Origin: Coralloluteibacterium thermophilum
GTDB lineage: Bacteria > Pseudomonadota > Gammaproteobacteria > Xanthomonadales > Xanthomonadaceae
Direction: 5' to 3'
Assembly: GCF_042654365.1 (NCBI RefSeq)
Contig: NZ_JBHSGG010000041.1
Span: 12,883-76,882, forward strand
DNA length: 64,000 nucleotides
The notes beneath the pieces are model-generated. The model was not told the origin of the DNA, did not search any database, and saw only the letters and a program-made list of their open reading frames with translations. Position numbers and translations under genes: made by a program. Below, piece by piece: positions 39,269-50,697 of this stretch. Position 1 is the first letter of the stretch. Every line of letters starts with the position of its first letter.

Positions 39269-39276
39269 AACACCCC

Positions 39277-40086
39277 ATGACCGCCCTCGTCCGCATCCTC
39301 GCCTGGACCATCGCGCTGGCGCTCGTGGCGCTGCCGGTGGTCGCCGTGCTCAACGGCTGGGTCGCGGGCGATCGCTGGCCGATGCGGCGCTTGCTGGTGA
39401 CCGCCGAGTTCGGGCGGGTGAGCGACGAGCAGGTGCGGGCGGCGGTGCTGCCGCATGCGCGCAGCGGGTTCTTCGCGGTCGAGCCGGCGGCGGTGCGCGC
39501 GGCGGTCGCGGCGCTGCCCTGGGTCGAGACGGTCGAGGTGCGCAAGCGCTGGCCCGACGTGCTCGAGGTCGCCATCAGCGAGCACCGCCCGTTCGCGCGC
39601 TGGGGCGAGGAGCAGTTGCTGTCCGAGCAGGGCAGGCTGTTCAGCACGCCCGGCGAGACGCCCATCCCCGAGGGCCTGCCGCAGCTCTTCGGGCCGCAGT
39701 CGCGCATCAGCGACGTGGTCGCGCTCTACCGCAGCGCGCAGCCGCTGTTCGCGGTCAGCGGGCGGCGTGTCGAGGGCGTCCTGCTGAGCCCGCGCGGCAG
39801 CTGGACGCTCACGCTCGACACCGGCACCGAGGTGGTGCTCGGGCGGACCGATCCGCAGCCGCGCATGGAGCGCTTCGCGCGTCTCCTGCCGCACGTGATC
39901 GCCGCCGAGCAGCGCCCGCTGCTGCGCGCCGACCTCCGCTACACCAACGGCTTCGCCCTGGTCTGGGGCGAGCCCGATCCCGAGGCGCCGGCCGCAGGCC
40001 GCGCGCCGCTCCGCTCCACTCCGATGTCGCGCGTGGCCGCCGCCGCAGCGCGCGTCACCTCCATGCAGGCACAGGCACGCACATGA
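39277..40086 (+). CDS. ftsQ: Cell division protein FtsQ
   Basis: FtsQ is the bitopic scaffold of the FtsQLB complex. The 269-residue protein has a short cytoplasmic start, one membrane segment (about 8-27), a POTRA domain (MRRLLVTAEFGRVSDEQVRAAV to PWVETVEVRKRWPDVLEVAISEHRP) and the beta domain with LLSEQGRLFSTP. No ribosome-binding site is visible because the C-rich arm ends eight bases before the ATG. The C-terminal 25 residues are Ala/Arg-rich. It overlaps ftsA by four bases. Confidence 0.94.
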   Translation: MTALVRILAWTIALALVALPVVAVLNGWVAGDRWPMRRLLVTAEFGRVSDEQVRAAVLPHARSGFFAVEPAAVRAAVAALPWVETVEVRKRWPDVLEVAISEHRPFARWGEEQLLSEQGRLFSTPGETPIPEGLPQLFGPQSRISDVVALYRSAQPLFAVSGRRVEGVLLSPRGSWTLTLDTGTEVVLGRTDPQPRMERFARLLPHVIAAEQRPLLRADLRYTNGFALVWGEPDPEAPAAGRAPLRSTPMSRVAAAAARVTSMQAQART

Positions 40087-41318
40087 ACCGCAAGGGCGAC
40101 AAGTCGCTGATCGTCGGGCTCGACATCGGCACCTCGAAGGTGGTGGCGCTGGTGGGCGAGTACTCGCCGGGCAACCCCATCGAGGTGATCGGCATCGGCA
40201 GCCACGAGTCGCGCGGGCTCAAGCGCGGCGTGGTGGTCGACATCGAGTCCACCGTGCAGTCGATCCAGCGTGCGGTCGAGGAGGCGGAGCTGATGGCGGG
40301 CTGCGAGATCCGTTCGGTCTACGCCTCGATGTCGGGCAGCCACACCCAGTGCCGCAACTCCCCGGGCATCGTCCCGATCCGCGACGGCGAGGTGAGCTAC
40401 GCGGACCTGGACCGGGTGCTGGAGGCGGCCAAGGCCGTGGCGATCCCGGCCGACCAGAAGATCATCCACGCCATCGCGCAGGAGTACATCGTCGACAACT
40501 CGCAGGAGGGCATCCGCAACCCGGTCGGCATGTCCGGCGTGCGCCTGGAGGTGCGGGCGCACCTGGTGACCGGCGCGATGAGCGCGGCGCAGAACGTCTC
40601 CAAGTGCGTGCAGCGCTGCGGCCTGCAGGTCGACGACCTGATCCTGGCCTCGCTCGCGTCCTCGACCGCGGTGCTCACGGTCGACGAGAAGGAACTGGGC
40701 GTGGTGCTGGTGGACATCGGCGCCGGCACCACCGACATCGCGGTGTTCGTGCAGGGCGCGATCCGCCATTCCGCCTCGCTGCCGATCGCCGGCGACCAGG
40801 TCACCAACGACATCGCCCACCTGCTGCGCACGCCGACGCCCGAGGCCGAGCAGATCAAGGTGCGCTACGCCTGCGCGCTGGCGCAGCTGGCGACCGCCGA
40901 GGAGTCGATCCAGGTGCCGAGCGTGGGCGACCGCGCGCCGCGTCGCCTGGCCCGGCAGGCGCTCGCCGAGGCGGTGCAGAACCGCTACGAGGAGATCTTC
41001 GAGATGGTCCAGGCCGAACTGCGCCGCTCCGGCTTCGAGGAGCTGGTGCGGGCCGGCCTGGTGCTCACCGGCGGCGCCGCGAAGATGGAAGGCGTCGTCG
41101 AACTGGCCGAGGAAATGCTGCACATGCCCGTCCGCGTGGGCATTCCGCAGCACGTCACCGGCCTCGGGGAAGTGGTGGGCAACCCGGTGCATGCCACCGG
41201 CGTCGGCCTGCTGCTCTGGGGATCGCAGATGGAGCATCCGCGCCGCCCGGTCGTGCCGGCGGGTCGCGCGGGAACGCTCTGGAACAAGCTTCGGAATTGG
41301 TATCGCGGGGAATTCTGA
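40083..41318 (+). CDS. ftsA: Cell division protein FtsA
   Basis: FtsA is the actin-like protein that tethers FtsZ to the membrane. The 411-residue protein has the phosphate loops VGLDIGTSKVVALVGE and VDIGAGTTDIAVFVQGAI, the 1C domain around YASMSGSHTQCRN, and LVLTGGAAKMEGVVELAEEML. The amphipathic membrane-binding helix is at the C-terminus (WNKLRNWYRGEF). It overlaps ftsQ and is separated from ftsZ by 121 bases. Confidence 0.98.
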   Translation: MNRKGDKSLIVGLDIGTSKVVALVGEYSPGNPIEVIGIGSHESRGLKRGVVVDIESTVQSIQRAVEEAELMAGCEIRSVYASMSGSHTQCRNSPGIVPIRDGEVSYADLDRVLEAAKAVAIPADQKIIHAIAQEYIVDNSQEGIRNPVGMSGVRLEVRAHLVTGAMSAAQNVSKCVQRCGLQVDDLILASLASSTAVLTVDEKELGVVLVDIGAGTTDIAVFVQGAIRHSASLPIAGDQVTNDIAHLLRTPTPEAEQIKVRYACALAQLATAEESIQVPSVGDRAPRRLARQALAEAVQNRYEEIFEMVQAELRRSGFEELVRAGLVLTGGAAKMEGVVELAEEMLHMPVRVGIPQHVTGLGEVVGNPVHATGVGLLLWGSQMEHPRRPVVPAGRAGTLWNKLRNWYRGEF

Positions 41319-41439
41319 TTTTTAGCGGTACGCGTCCGCGGCGTTGTGGGAGCCGCGGGCTGTAACACCAAGAACAACAACACACGAAACACCGGCAACA
41401 GACATCGACTCAGCGCTTTAGGACTCTGGAGGACAACTC

Positions 41440-42666
41440 ATGGCTCACTTCGAACTCGTCGAGAAGATCGCCCCCAACGCGGTGATCAAGGTCATCGGCG
41501 TCGGCGGCGGCGGCGGCAACGCCGTCTCGCACATGGTCAACAGCGCGGTGGAGGGCGTGGAGTTCATCACCGCCAACACCGACTCGCAGGCGATCCGCAA
41601 CTGCGGCAGCAAGCTGCAGCTGCAGCTCGGCGGCAACGTCACCAAGGGGCTGGGCGCCGGCGCCAACCCGGAGGTCGGCCGCCAGGCCGCGCTCGAGGAT
41701 CGCGAGCAGATCATCGCCGCCCTGGAAGGCGCCGACATGGTCTTCATCACCGCAGGCATGGGCGGCGGCACCGGCACCGGCGCGGCGCCGGTGGTGGCGC
41801 AGCTCGCCAAGGAGATGGGCATCCTCACCGTCGCCGTCGTCACCAAGCCCTTCCCGTTCGAGGGCCGCCGCCGCATGCAGGTGGCGCTCAAGGGCATCGA
41901 GGAGCTGTCGCAGCACTGCGACTCGCTCATCACCGTGCCGAACGAGAAGCTCATCACCGTGCTCGGCCGCAACGCCACCATGATCCAGGCGTTCCGCGCC
42001 GCCAACGACGTACTGCTCGGCGCGGTGCAGGGCATCGCCGACCTGATCGTGCGGCCGGGCCTCATCAACGTCGACTTCGCCGACGTGCGCACCGTCATGA
42101 GCGAGATGGGCCTGGCGATGATGGGCACCGGCTCGGCCCGCGGCGACGACCGCGCGCAGGCCGCCGCCGAGGCCGCCATCCAGAACCCGCTGCTGGACGA
42201 CATCAACCTGCAGGGCGCCAACGGCATCCTCGTCAACATCACCGCCGGCCCCGACTTCACCATGTCCGAGTTCGACGAGGTCGGCCGCACGGTGGAGGAG
42301 TTCGCCGCCGAGGACGCGACCGTGGTCATCGGCACCGTGCTCGACCCGGACATGCAGGACGAGGTGCGCGTCACCGTGGTCGCCACCGGCCTCAACCGCG
42401 CCGCCGCCCGCCAGCCGCTCCGCACCCCGGAGAAGGAGCCGCAGCGGGCGCAGGTCAAGCTGGTGCGCAACGCCACCACCGGCATGGTCGAGTACCCGCT
42501 GGGCGCCAACCCGGCCATGGGCCACGCCCAGCCGGCGGCACCGATGGGCCTGCGCGCCCGGCCCGACGCCGACGCCGGCAGCAGCACCGCCAGCGCCGAC
42601 ACCGGCAGCGACAGCAAGCACGCCTACCTGGACATCCCGGCGTTCCTGCGTCGCCAGGCCGACTGA
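41440..42666 (+). CDS. ftsZ: Cell division protein FtsZ
   Basis: FtsZ is the tubulin-like GTPase that forms the division ring. The 408-residue protein has the G-box GGGTGTGAAP (108-117) and the T7 loop NVDFADVRTVM with the catalytic Asp. A flexible linker follows to the C-terminal peptide YLDIPAFLRRQAD that binds FtsA and ZipA. GGAGG lies nine bases before the start. The 121-base leader after ftsA has lower GC and a seven-pair hairpin (41336-41358), so ftsZ may also be transcribed or regulated on its own. Confidence 0.99.
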   Translation: MAHFELVEKIAPNAVIKVIGVGGGGGNAVSHMVNSAVEGVEFITANTDSQAIRNCGSKLQLQLGGNVTKGLGAGANPEVGRQAALEDREQIIAALEGADMVFITAGMGGGTGTGAAPVVAQLAKEMGILTVAVVTKPFPFEGRRRMQVALKGIEELSQHCDSLITVPNEKLITVLGRNATMIQAFRAANDVLLGAVQGIADLIVRPGLINVDFADVRTVMSEMGLAMMGTGSARGDDRAQAAAEAAIQNPLLDDINLQGANGILVNITAGPDFTMSEFDEVGRTVEEFAAEDATVVIGTVLDPDMQDEVRVTVVATGLNRAAARQPLRTPEKEPQRAQVKLVRNATTGMVEYPLGANPAMGHAQPAAPMGLRARPDADAGSSTASADTGSDSKHAYLDIPAFLRRQAD

Positions 42667-42770
42667 GCGACCGCCTGAACCGTGCCGAACGCCAACGTAC
42701 GGCACGGTGGCAGGAGGGTTAACTCTTTTGTAACATCCGGTCCCCAGCAGGAAAGAGATGTCGATGATTT

Positions 42771-42809
42771 CCCGGGATTGTTCCGTCTCGTGGACAATCC
42801 CGGGTTTTT
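42771..42809 (+). terminator. Rho-independent terminator after ftsZ
   Basis: A perfect 11-base-pair stem (CCCGGGATTGT at 42771-42781 with its complement at 42794-42804) and a 12-base loop are followed by TTTTT. It marks the end of the dcw transcript. A weaker nine-pair hairpin lies closer to ftsZ at 42679-42708 and lacks a clear T run. Confidence 0.92.
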
Positions 42810-42877
42810 CGCCTTCGTTAAGACGACGTGGCTAGACTATTCAGCTTTCGTCGCGCTCCTTCCGGAGACCGCACCAG

Positions 42878-43792
42878 ATGATCAGACAACGCACCCTCAA
42901 GAACACGATCCGCGCGACCGGCGTCGGCCTGCACAGCGGCGAGAAGGTCTTCATGACCCTGCGGCCCGCTGCGCCGGACACCGGGATCGTGTTCCGGCGG
43001 ACGGACTTCGACCCGCCCGTCGAGATCCCGGGGCGTGCGGACCTGGTCGGCTACACCAGCCTGTGCACCGCCCTCGTGCAGGACGGCGTGCGGGTCATGA
43101 CCATCGAACACCTGATGTCGGCCATGGCCGGCCTCGGCATCGACAACGCCTACGTCGACCTGTCCACGGCCGAAGTGCCGATCATGGACGGCTCGGCCGG
43201 CCCCTTCGTGTTCCTGCTGCAGTCGGCGGGCATCGAGGAGCAGAACGCGCCCAAGCGGTTCGCGCGCATCCTCAAGCCGGTCGAAGTGCGCGAGGACGAC
43301 AAGTGGGCGCGCTTCGAGCCGTTCGACGGCTTCAAGGTCGGCCTGTCGATCGACTTCGCGCACCCGGTCTTCACCAAGGCCACCTCGCGCGCGGAGATCA
43401 ACTTCTCCACGACGTCCTTCATCAAGGAAGTCAGCCGTGCGCGCACCTTCGGCTTCATGAAGGACATCGAGTTCCTGCGCGAGCGCAACCTCGCCCTGGG
43501 CGGCTCGATGGACAACGCCATCGTGCTGGACGACTACCGCGTGCTCAACGAGGACGGCCTCCGCTACGAGGACGAGTTCGTCAAGCACAAGATCCTCGAC
43601 GCCGTCGGCGACCTGTACCTGATGGGTCGCAGCCTGATCGGCGCCTTCTACGGCCACAAGTCCGGCCACGGGCTCAACAACCAGCTGCTGCGCGCGCTGC
43701 TCGCCGACCGCACCGCATGGGAAGAGGTCACCTACGAGGATCCGGCCGTCGCGCCGCCGATCTCCTACGCGCATCCCGCGCAGGCGATCTGA
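42878..43792 (+). CDS. lpxC: UDP-3-O-acyl-N-acetylglucosamine deacetylase
   Basis: LpxC is the committed zinc-dependent step of lipid A synthesis. The 304-residue protein starts MIRQRTLKNTIRATGVGLHSG. The zinc ligand region EHLMSAMAGLGIDNAYVD (first His near 79) and the second site KHKILDAVGDLYLMG are intact, followed by GAFYGHKSGHGLNNQLLRAL with the catalytic His. It has its own spacer after the ftsZ terminator, so a separate promoter is expected; TAGACT at 42833-42838 is a possible -10 without a convincing -35. Confidence 0.98.
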   Translation: MIRQRTLKNTIRATGVGLHSGEKVFMTLRPAAPDTGIVFRRTDFDPPVEIPGRADLVGYTSLCTALVQDGVRVMTIEHLMSAMAGLGIDNAYVDLSTAEVPIMDGSAGPFVFLLQSAGIEEQNAPKRFARILKPVEVREDDKWARFEPFDGFKVGLSIDFAHPVFTKATSRAEINFSTTSFIKEVSRARTFGFMKDIEFLRERNLALGGSMDNAIVLDDYRVLNEDGLRYEDEFVKHKILDAVGDLYLMGRSLIGAFYGHKSGHGLNNQLLRALLADRTAWEEVTYEDPAVAPPISYAHPAQAI

Positions 43793-43830
43793 CCGATCCG
43801 ATCCGGGGAAACCCCCTCTGCATCGACCAG

Positions 43831-43862
43831 GAACGGCCGCGAAAGCGGCCGTTCTTCGTTTC
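43831..43862 (+). terminator. Terminator after lpxC
   Basis: A perfect ten-base-pair stem (GAACGGCCGC, loop GAAA, complement ending at 43854) is followed by a T-rich tract TTCGTTT. It lies 38 bases after the lpxC stop. About 180 bases of spacer without a gene follow before the dciA 3' end. Confidence 0.88.
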
Positions 43863-44043
43863 AGGGCCGCGCCCTGCGGCGCCCGTCACACTTCCGCATC
43901 GTCGTCGGCGGCAACGCGTCCCGGCGGAGCGGGGGCGGGCCGTCCTGCGCGGGCCGTGCCGGCACCCTGCGGCGTGCAGCCGGGTGCCGGCCCCGGGGCG
44001 GCCATCCTCTTCCTCTTCTTCTCCTTTCGGATCAGTCGTTTAA

Positions 44044-44508
44044 CTAGACTTCGGAAAGGCGAAGGAGCTGTTCCCGGAGTCCGGGGTCGGAAACCCCCGC
44101 CGCAGCGGCTTTCAGCGATTCCCGGGCCGCCGCGCTCAGCGGCAAGCACGGCTCGGGCCTGCGGTCAATGGGTTGCGTCGACACGATCTTCACGCTCAGT
44201 ATCCCGGCGGGGAGACCAAGGGCGCGGGCCGCCGACAGGATGTCGTCGGCGTGCAGCCTGAGTTTCGTGCTCCAGGCGGCCGAGCCGACCAGGAACACGA
44301 GCCTGTCCCCGCGGACGTTGCCGAGTCGGCAGTGGTCCGCGAGAGGGGCAGGCAGTGATTGGCGCAGCCGCCGATCGAGCGCATCCAGCCACTGGGCGCG
44401 TTCGATCAGCCGGTCGAGTCCGGGATCGTTCGCCACGTCGAGTGCGCGAACCGGCCCGGATGCGGTCGAAGGCGGCGTCGCACCACGTTGAACAGGCCTT
44501 CGAGACAT
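44044..44508 (-). CDS. dciA: DciA-like protein (DUF721)
   Basis: DciA proteins load the replicative helicase DnaB in bacteria that lack DnaC. The start at 44508 gives 154 residues. The DUF721 core is seen around residues 30-110: LIERAQWLDALDRRLRQSLPAPLADHC followed by NVRGDRLVFLVGSAAWSTKLRLHADDIL. Its start codon directly abuts that of the M23 peptidase on the other strand (CATATG). The lpxC - dciA - M23 - secA order is typical of Xanthomonas, which supports the call. Confidence 0.88.
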   Translation of the reverse strand: MSRRPVQRGATPPSTASGPVRALDVANDPGLDRLIERAQWLDALDRRLRQSLPAPLADHCRLGNVRGDRLVFLVGSAAWSTKLRLHADDILSAARALGLPAGILSVKIVSTQPIDRRPEPCLPLSAAARESLKAAAAGVSDPGLREQLLRLSEV

Positions 44509-45432
44509 ATGAATCTGATCCTCGTATCCAAACGCTTCACGGCGCCGAAGAAGTTCTCGCTCTCGGATCGCCGTGTGCAGGGTACCGTCGTCGGGGCCCT
44601 GCTGCTGGTGGTCGGGTTGGGTTTCGGCATGGGCGTCGTCGCGCGCGCCGGCGCGGACGCCAGCCAGATCGCAGAACTGCGCAGGCAGGTCGAGGCCCAG
44701 GAGCGCGAGCTGGCCGGCGCCCGCGACGCGGCCCAGCTTGAGATCAACGCCCTCGCCGCGCGCATCGGCGAACTCCAGGCCCAGGCCAACCGCCTGAACG
44801 CGCTCGGTGAGCGCCTGACCCGCCTGGGCAACATCGACGACGGCGAGTTCGACTTCTCCGAGGCGAGCGGGCAGGGCGGCGCCGAGACGGCGGGGGCGGT
44901 GGACAAGTCCGAGCTGCTCTCCGACCTGGACGGCCTCGAACAGAAGTTCGGCCACGCCGGTGCGCAGCTCGACCTGCTCGAGAGCCTGCTGCTCGACCGC
45001 GACCTCGCGCAGAACCAGATGCCGAACCGCTGGCCGGTCACGCGCGGCTACATCTCCTCCGGCTTCGGCCGGCGCAACGATCCCTTCGGCGGCGGCCGCG
45101 CCCATCACCTGGGCATCGACTTCGCCAGCCCGGGCGGTTCCGACGTGCTGGCGGTGGCCGAAGGCGTGGTCAGCTTCGCCGGCTGGCGCACGGGCTACGG
45201 CAACGTGGTCGAGATCGACCATGGCAACGGCTACAAGACCCTGTACGGGCACAACCGCAGCAATTCGGTGAAGGCCGGCGACCTGGTTCGGGTCGGCGAC
45301 GTGATCGCCAAGGTCGGCTCGACCGGGCGCTCGACCGGCAACCACGTGCACCTTGAGGTCCACCACAACGGTCGTCCGGTCAATCCGCTCAAGTACCTGC
45401 AGGGCCGCGTCGGCGCCCGCAGCCGCGGTTGA
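44509..45432 (+). CDS. M23 family metallopeptidase
   Basis: M23 (LytM-type) enzymes cut or regulate cutting of peptidoglycan cross-links. The 307-residue protein has a membrane anchor (about 24-46), a coiled coil (about 50-110, ELRRQVEAQERELAGARDAAQLEI region), and the LytM domain from about 190. Zinc ligands are in GRAHHLGIDFASPGG (H and D), and in GNHVHLEVHHNGRPVNPLKYL (HxH). So it is probably catalytically active at the periplasmic face. The start at 44509 is chosen because it begins just before the anchor; upstream frame lies antisense to dciA. Confidence 0.93.
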   Translation: MNLILVSKRFTAPKKFSLSDRRVQGTVVGALLLVVGLGFGMGVVARAGADASQIAELRRQVEAQERELAGARDAAQLEINALAARIGELQAQANRLNALGERLTRLGNIDDGEFDFSEASGQGGAETAGAVDKSELLSDLDGLEQKFGHAGAQLDLLESLLLDRDLAQNQMPNRWPVTRGYISSGFGRRNDPFGGGRAHHLGIDFASPGGSDVLAVAEGVVSFAGWRTGYGNVVEIDHGNGYKTLYGHNRSNSVKAGDLVRVGDVIAKVGSTGRSTGNHVHLEVHHNGRPVNPLKYLQGRVGARSRG

Positions 45433-45449
45433 TCCCGCGTCCCGTCCCG

Positions 45450-45482
45450 AAGGCCCGCCCCGTGCGGGCCTTTCGCGTTTTC
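45450..45482 (+). terminator. Terminator after the M23 peptidase gene
   Basis: A perfect nine-base-pair stem, AAGGCCCGC with GCGGGCCTT, has a five-base loop and is followed by TTCGCGTTTT. It lies 17 bases after the stop codon and separates this gene from secA. Confidence 0.85.
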
Positions 45483-45630
45483 AGCCGCCGGAGGTGGCCC
45501 GTGCCGGACGCTTGATAGGCCGTCCGCCATCCCCACGTTAGACTAGCCCGTTCCAGCGCCGCCCGGCGGGCGCGGGCCGGCATCCTCCACGCAGTCCCTG
45601 CGTGCCTCCTTGCGACCTCAGCGATCCCAC

Positions 45631-48369
<2,739 letters not shown>

Positions 48370-48735
48370 CGCCACAGGGCGGGAAGTGAGAGATCGGGAA
48401 CGAGGGACGAGGAGCGCGGCCGCTCGCCGTCGTGCCTCGCTCCTTCCTGCTGTTTCCCTGCCGATGCGCGCTCGCCCATCCCGGCCTTCGCGCAGGTGGG
48501 GAGCCTGAGGAGCGGAGAACGGAAGCAAGGCTCGGCTGGCTGTCGTCGGTTTCCGCTCCCCTCCATCACGCTCCGGCCTTCCCGTTCCCTCCCCACGGAC
48601 GGTAGGAGGTGGTCGGGGCGCTTCCGGTACCGGAGGCGGGAACGCAGGGCACGGTGGTCCACGCCCTGCTCCCGCTTCTCCTCACTCACGTCTCGACCCG
48701 TACACTTCCTGCCGCAGCCGCTCTTCCCGGCGACC
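48370..48735. other. Spacer between secA and the Nudix gene with purine-rich inverted arms
   Basis: I find no coding signal here. A purine-rich tract at 48380-48413 (GCGGGAAGTGAGAGATCGGG then GAACGAGGGACGAGG) is roughly complementary to a pyrimidine-rich tract at 48665-48696 (CCCGCTTCTCCTCACTCACG). Other shorter G- and C-rich tracts lie between them. TACACT at 48701 could be a -10 box for the next gene, but no -35 is clear. Confidence 0.5.
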
Positions 48736-49689
48736 ATGCCCGAAGGTCCAGACCAGCGTCCGCCGCTCCACGTCGTCGCCGCCGTGCTCCGCGATGCCCG
48801 CGGCCGGGTGCTGCTGACGCGGCGGACCGAGGGGCGGGAACTGGCGGGCCTCTGGGAGTTCCCGGGCGGCAAGGTGGAGCCCGGCGAGAGCCCCGAGCAG
48901 GCCCTGGCGCGCGAGCTGCGCGAGGAGCTCGGCGTCCAGATCGGGCGCTGCACCCCGCTGATCGCCGTGCCGCAGGCCTACCCGAAGCGGCGGATCGTCC
49001 TCGACGTCTACCTCGTGTCGAATTGGCGCGGGCAGGCGCGCGGGCTCGAGAAGCAGGCGCTGGCCTGGACGCCCCAGGACCGGCTTGCGGTCTATCCCAC
49101 GCCCCCGGCCGACGTCCCGGTGATCGCCGCGCTGACTCAGCCGGCGACCTACCTGATCACGCCCGACCTGTCCGCGCCCTCGATCCGCGAAGGGGTGGAG
49201 CGCGCACTGCAGGCCGGGGTGCGGCGCGTGCAGCTGCGTGCGCCGTCCCTGCCCGACGAGGCGAGGCGGACGCTGGCCGCCTCGCTGGCGATGCGATGCC
49301 GCGTCGTCGGCGCCGAACTCCTGCTCAACGGCGACGCGACGCTCGCGGCGGAACTCGGCGTCGGGGTGCATCTGCGCGCGGCGCAGCTCGCGTCGCTGGC
49401 GGAGCGCCCGCTGCCCGCCGGCCAGCGCGTCGCGGCCTCCTGTCACGACGCCGGGGATCTCCTGCGGGCGCAGGCGCTCGGCTGTGACTTCGCCGTCCTG
49501 GGGCCGGTGCAGCCCACCGCCAGTCATCCGGACGCGGTCCCGCTCGGGTGGCCGGCCTTCGCGCGGCTGCGCGAGCAGGTCAGCCTGCCCCTCTACGGCC
49601 TCGGCGGCCTGCGGCCGGAGGACCACGCGGAGGCGCGGCGTCACGGCGCCCAGGGCATCGCCGCCATCCGTGGGCTCTGGCCCGGCTGA
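48736..49689 (+). CDS. Nudix hydrolase (MutT-like) fused to thiamine-phosphate-synthase-like domain
   Basis: The ATG at 48736 gives 317 residues with two domains. The N-terminal Nudix part has the box GGKVEPGESPEQALARELREELG (residues about 48-70, key Glu residues intact) and VVAAVLRDARGRVLLTRR, typical of MutT, which hydrolyses 8-oxo-dGTP. The C-terminal half from about residue 135 (YLITPDL ... LLLNGDATLAAELGVGVHLRAAQL ... ASCHDAGDLLRAQALGCDFAVLGPVQPTASH) has the ThiE barrel pattern. This fusion is known in gammaproteobacteria; whether the ThiE part is active is unclear. Confidence 0.9.
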   Translation: MPEGPDQRPPLHVVAAVLRDARGRVLLTRRTEGRELAGLWEFPGGKVEPGESPEQALARELREELGVQIGRCTPLIAVPQAYPKRRIVLDVYLVSNWRGQARGLEKQALAWTPQDRLAVYPTPPADVPVIAALTQPATYLITPDLSAPSIREGVERALQAGVRRVQLRAPSLPDEARRTLAASLAMRCRVVGAELLLNGDATLAAELGVGVHLRAAQLASLAERPLPAGQRVAASCHDAGDLLRAQALGCDFAVLGPVQPTASHPDAVPLGWPAFARLREQVSLPLYGLGGLRPEDHAEARRHGAQGIAAIRGLWPG

Positions 49690-49730
49690 GCGCTCGACGC
49701 GCCTCCGGCGGCGGGCCGCCGCGGGCGCCG

Positions 49731-50345
49731 CTAGGAGCGGGCGGCGCCGAGCGCCCGGTACCGCGCGTGCAGCGCATCGACCTGTGCGTGCAGGGCGGGG
49801 AGGTCCCCGCTGTTGTCGACGAGGTCGTCCGCGAGGGCGCGGCGCACCTCGCGACCGGCCTGGGCGTCCAGCATGCGCGCGGCGAGAGCGTCGTCGATGC
49901 CGTCGCGGCGCATGAGGCGGTCGAGCTGCACTTCGCGGGGCACGTCGACCACGAGCACGCGGTCCACCCAGGGATAGGCGGCGCGCCCGCCCTCGGCCAG
50001 CAGCGGAATCGCCACGACGGCGTAGGGACCCGGCGCCGCGCGGCATTCCGCCTCCAGTGCGGCGCGGATGCGCGGATGCAGCAGGGCCTCGAGCTCGCGG
50101 CGCGCGCCAGTGTCCTCGAACACCCGGGCGCGCAGTGCGGCACGGTCGAGGCGGCCGTCGGCGAGCAGGATCTCGACGCCGAAGCGCGCCACGATGGCCT
50201 CGAGCGCCGGCTGTCCGGGCTCGACCAGCGCGCGCGCGCTCACGTCCGCATCCGCCACGTGCACGCCGAGCGCTTCGAAGCGCCGCGTCACCGCGCTCTT
50301 GCCCGAGGCGATCCCGCCGGTGACGGCGACGACGAAGTCAGCCAC
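49731..50345 (-). CDS. coaE: Dephospho-CoA kinase
   Basis: CoaE phosphorylates dephospho-CoA in the last step of coenzyme A synthesis. The 204-residue protein has the P-loop VAVTGGIASGKSAVTRRF at the start, the substrate tract VADADVSARALVEPGQPAL, and AIPLLAEGG with LVVDVPREVQLDRLMRRDG. It faces the Nudix gene convergently and belongs to the pil-coaE group, though a 352-base spacer, a methyltransferase and a toxin-antitoxin pair now separate it from pilD. Confidence 0.97.
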   Translation of the reverse strand: MADFVVAVTGGIASGKSAVTRRFEALGVHVADADVSARALVEPGQPALEAIVARFGVEILLADGRLDRAALRARVFEDTGARRELEALLHPRIRAALEAECRAAPGPYAVVAIPLLAEGGRAAYPWVDRVLVVDVPREVQLDRLMRRDGIDDALAARMLDAQAGREVRRALADDLVDNSGDLPALHAQVDALHARYRALGAARS

Positions 50346-50697
50346 GGCGGCGGCTCCGCCGGACCCTGCCGGTCGCTGTCGTGCACGCTGCGTCGTCTCC
50401 GCCGCCCTGGCCTTCCCCTGCAGGTCGGGGAAGGGGCTTCACGGCGAGAAGTGCGGCAGGACGAGTGGGAAACGAGAGGAGGCGCAGACACCGGCCCTCG
50501 CTTCCTACTCCTTTCCACTCGTTCCTCGGGCCCGCCAGCCCCCTCCCCCGTGGACAGCGGGGGAGGGCTGGGGAGAGGGCGCTCCGGCTTCTGCTTCCGC
50601 GCCGGCCGTTGGCCGAGCTGCCCGCACGCGCGGTGCGCCCGTCGCATGTCCCGGTCCCCCCCCGCGGGCGGGGCGTGAGGCAGGGCTGCGGCATGCC
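50346..50697. repeat. Repeat-rich spacer upstream of coaE
   Basis: Two inverted repeats are visible. One pairs ACGAGTGGGAAACGAGAGG (50461-50482) with a pyrimidine-rich tract at 50501-50523 containing TTTCCACTCGT. The other is a hairpin of CCCTCCCCCG with CGGGGGAGGG (50536-50570) followed by CTGGGGAGAGGG, a type of repeat common in GC-rich proteobacteria. No gene or clear promoter is seen. Confidence 0.65.

Noticed and set aside
42811..42840. lpxC promoter with -10 TAGACT
   Set aside because: No -35 at proper spacing could be found, so it is mentioned with lpxC but not listed as a feature.
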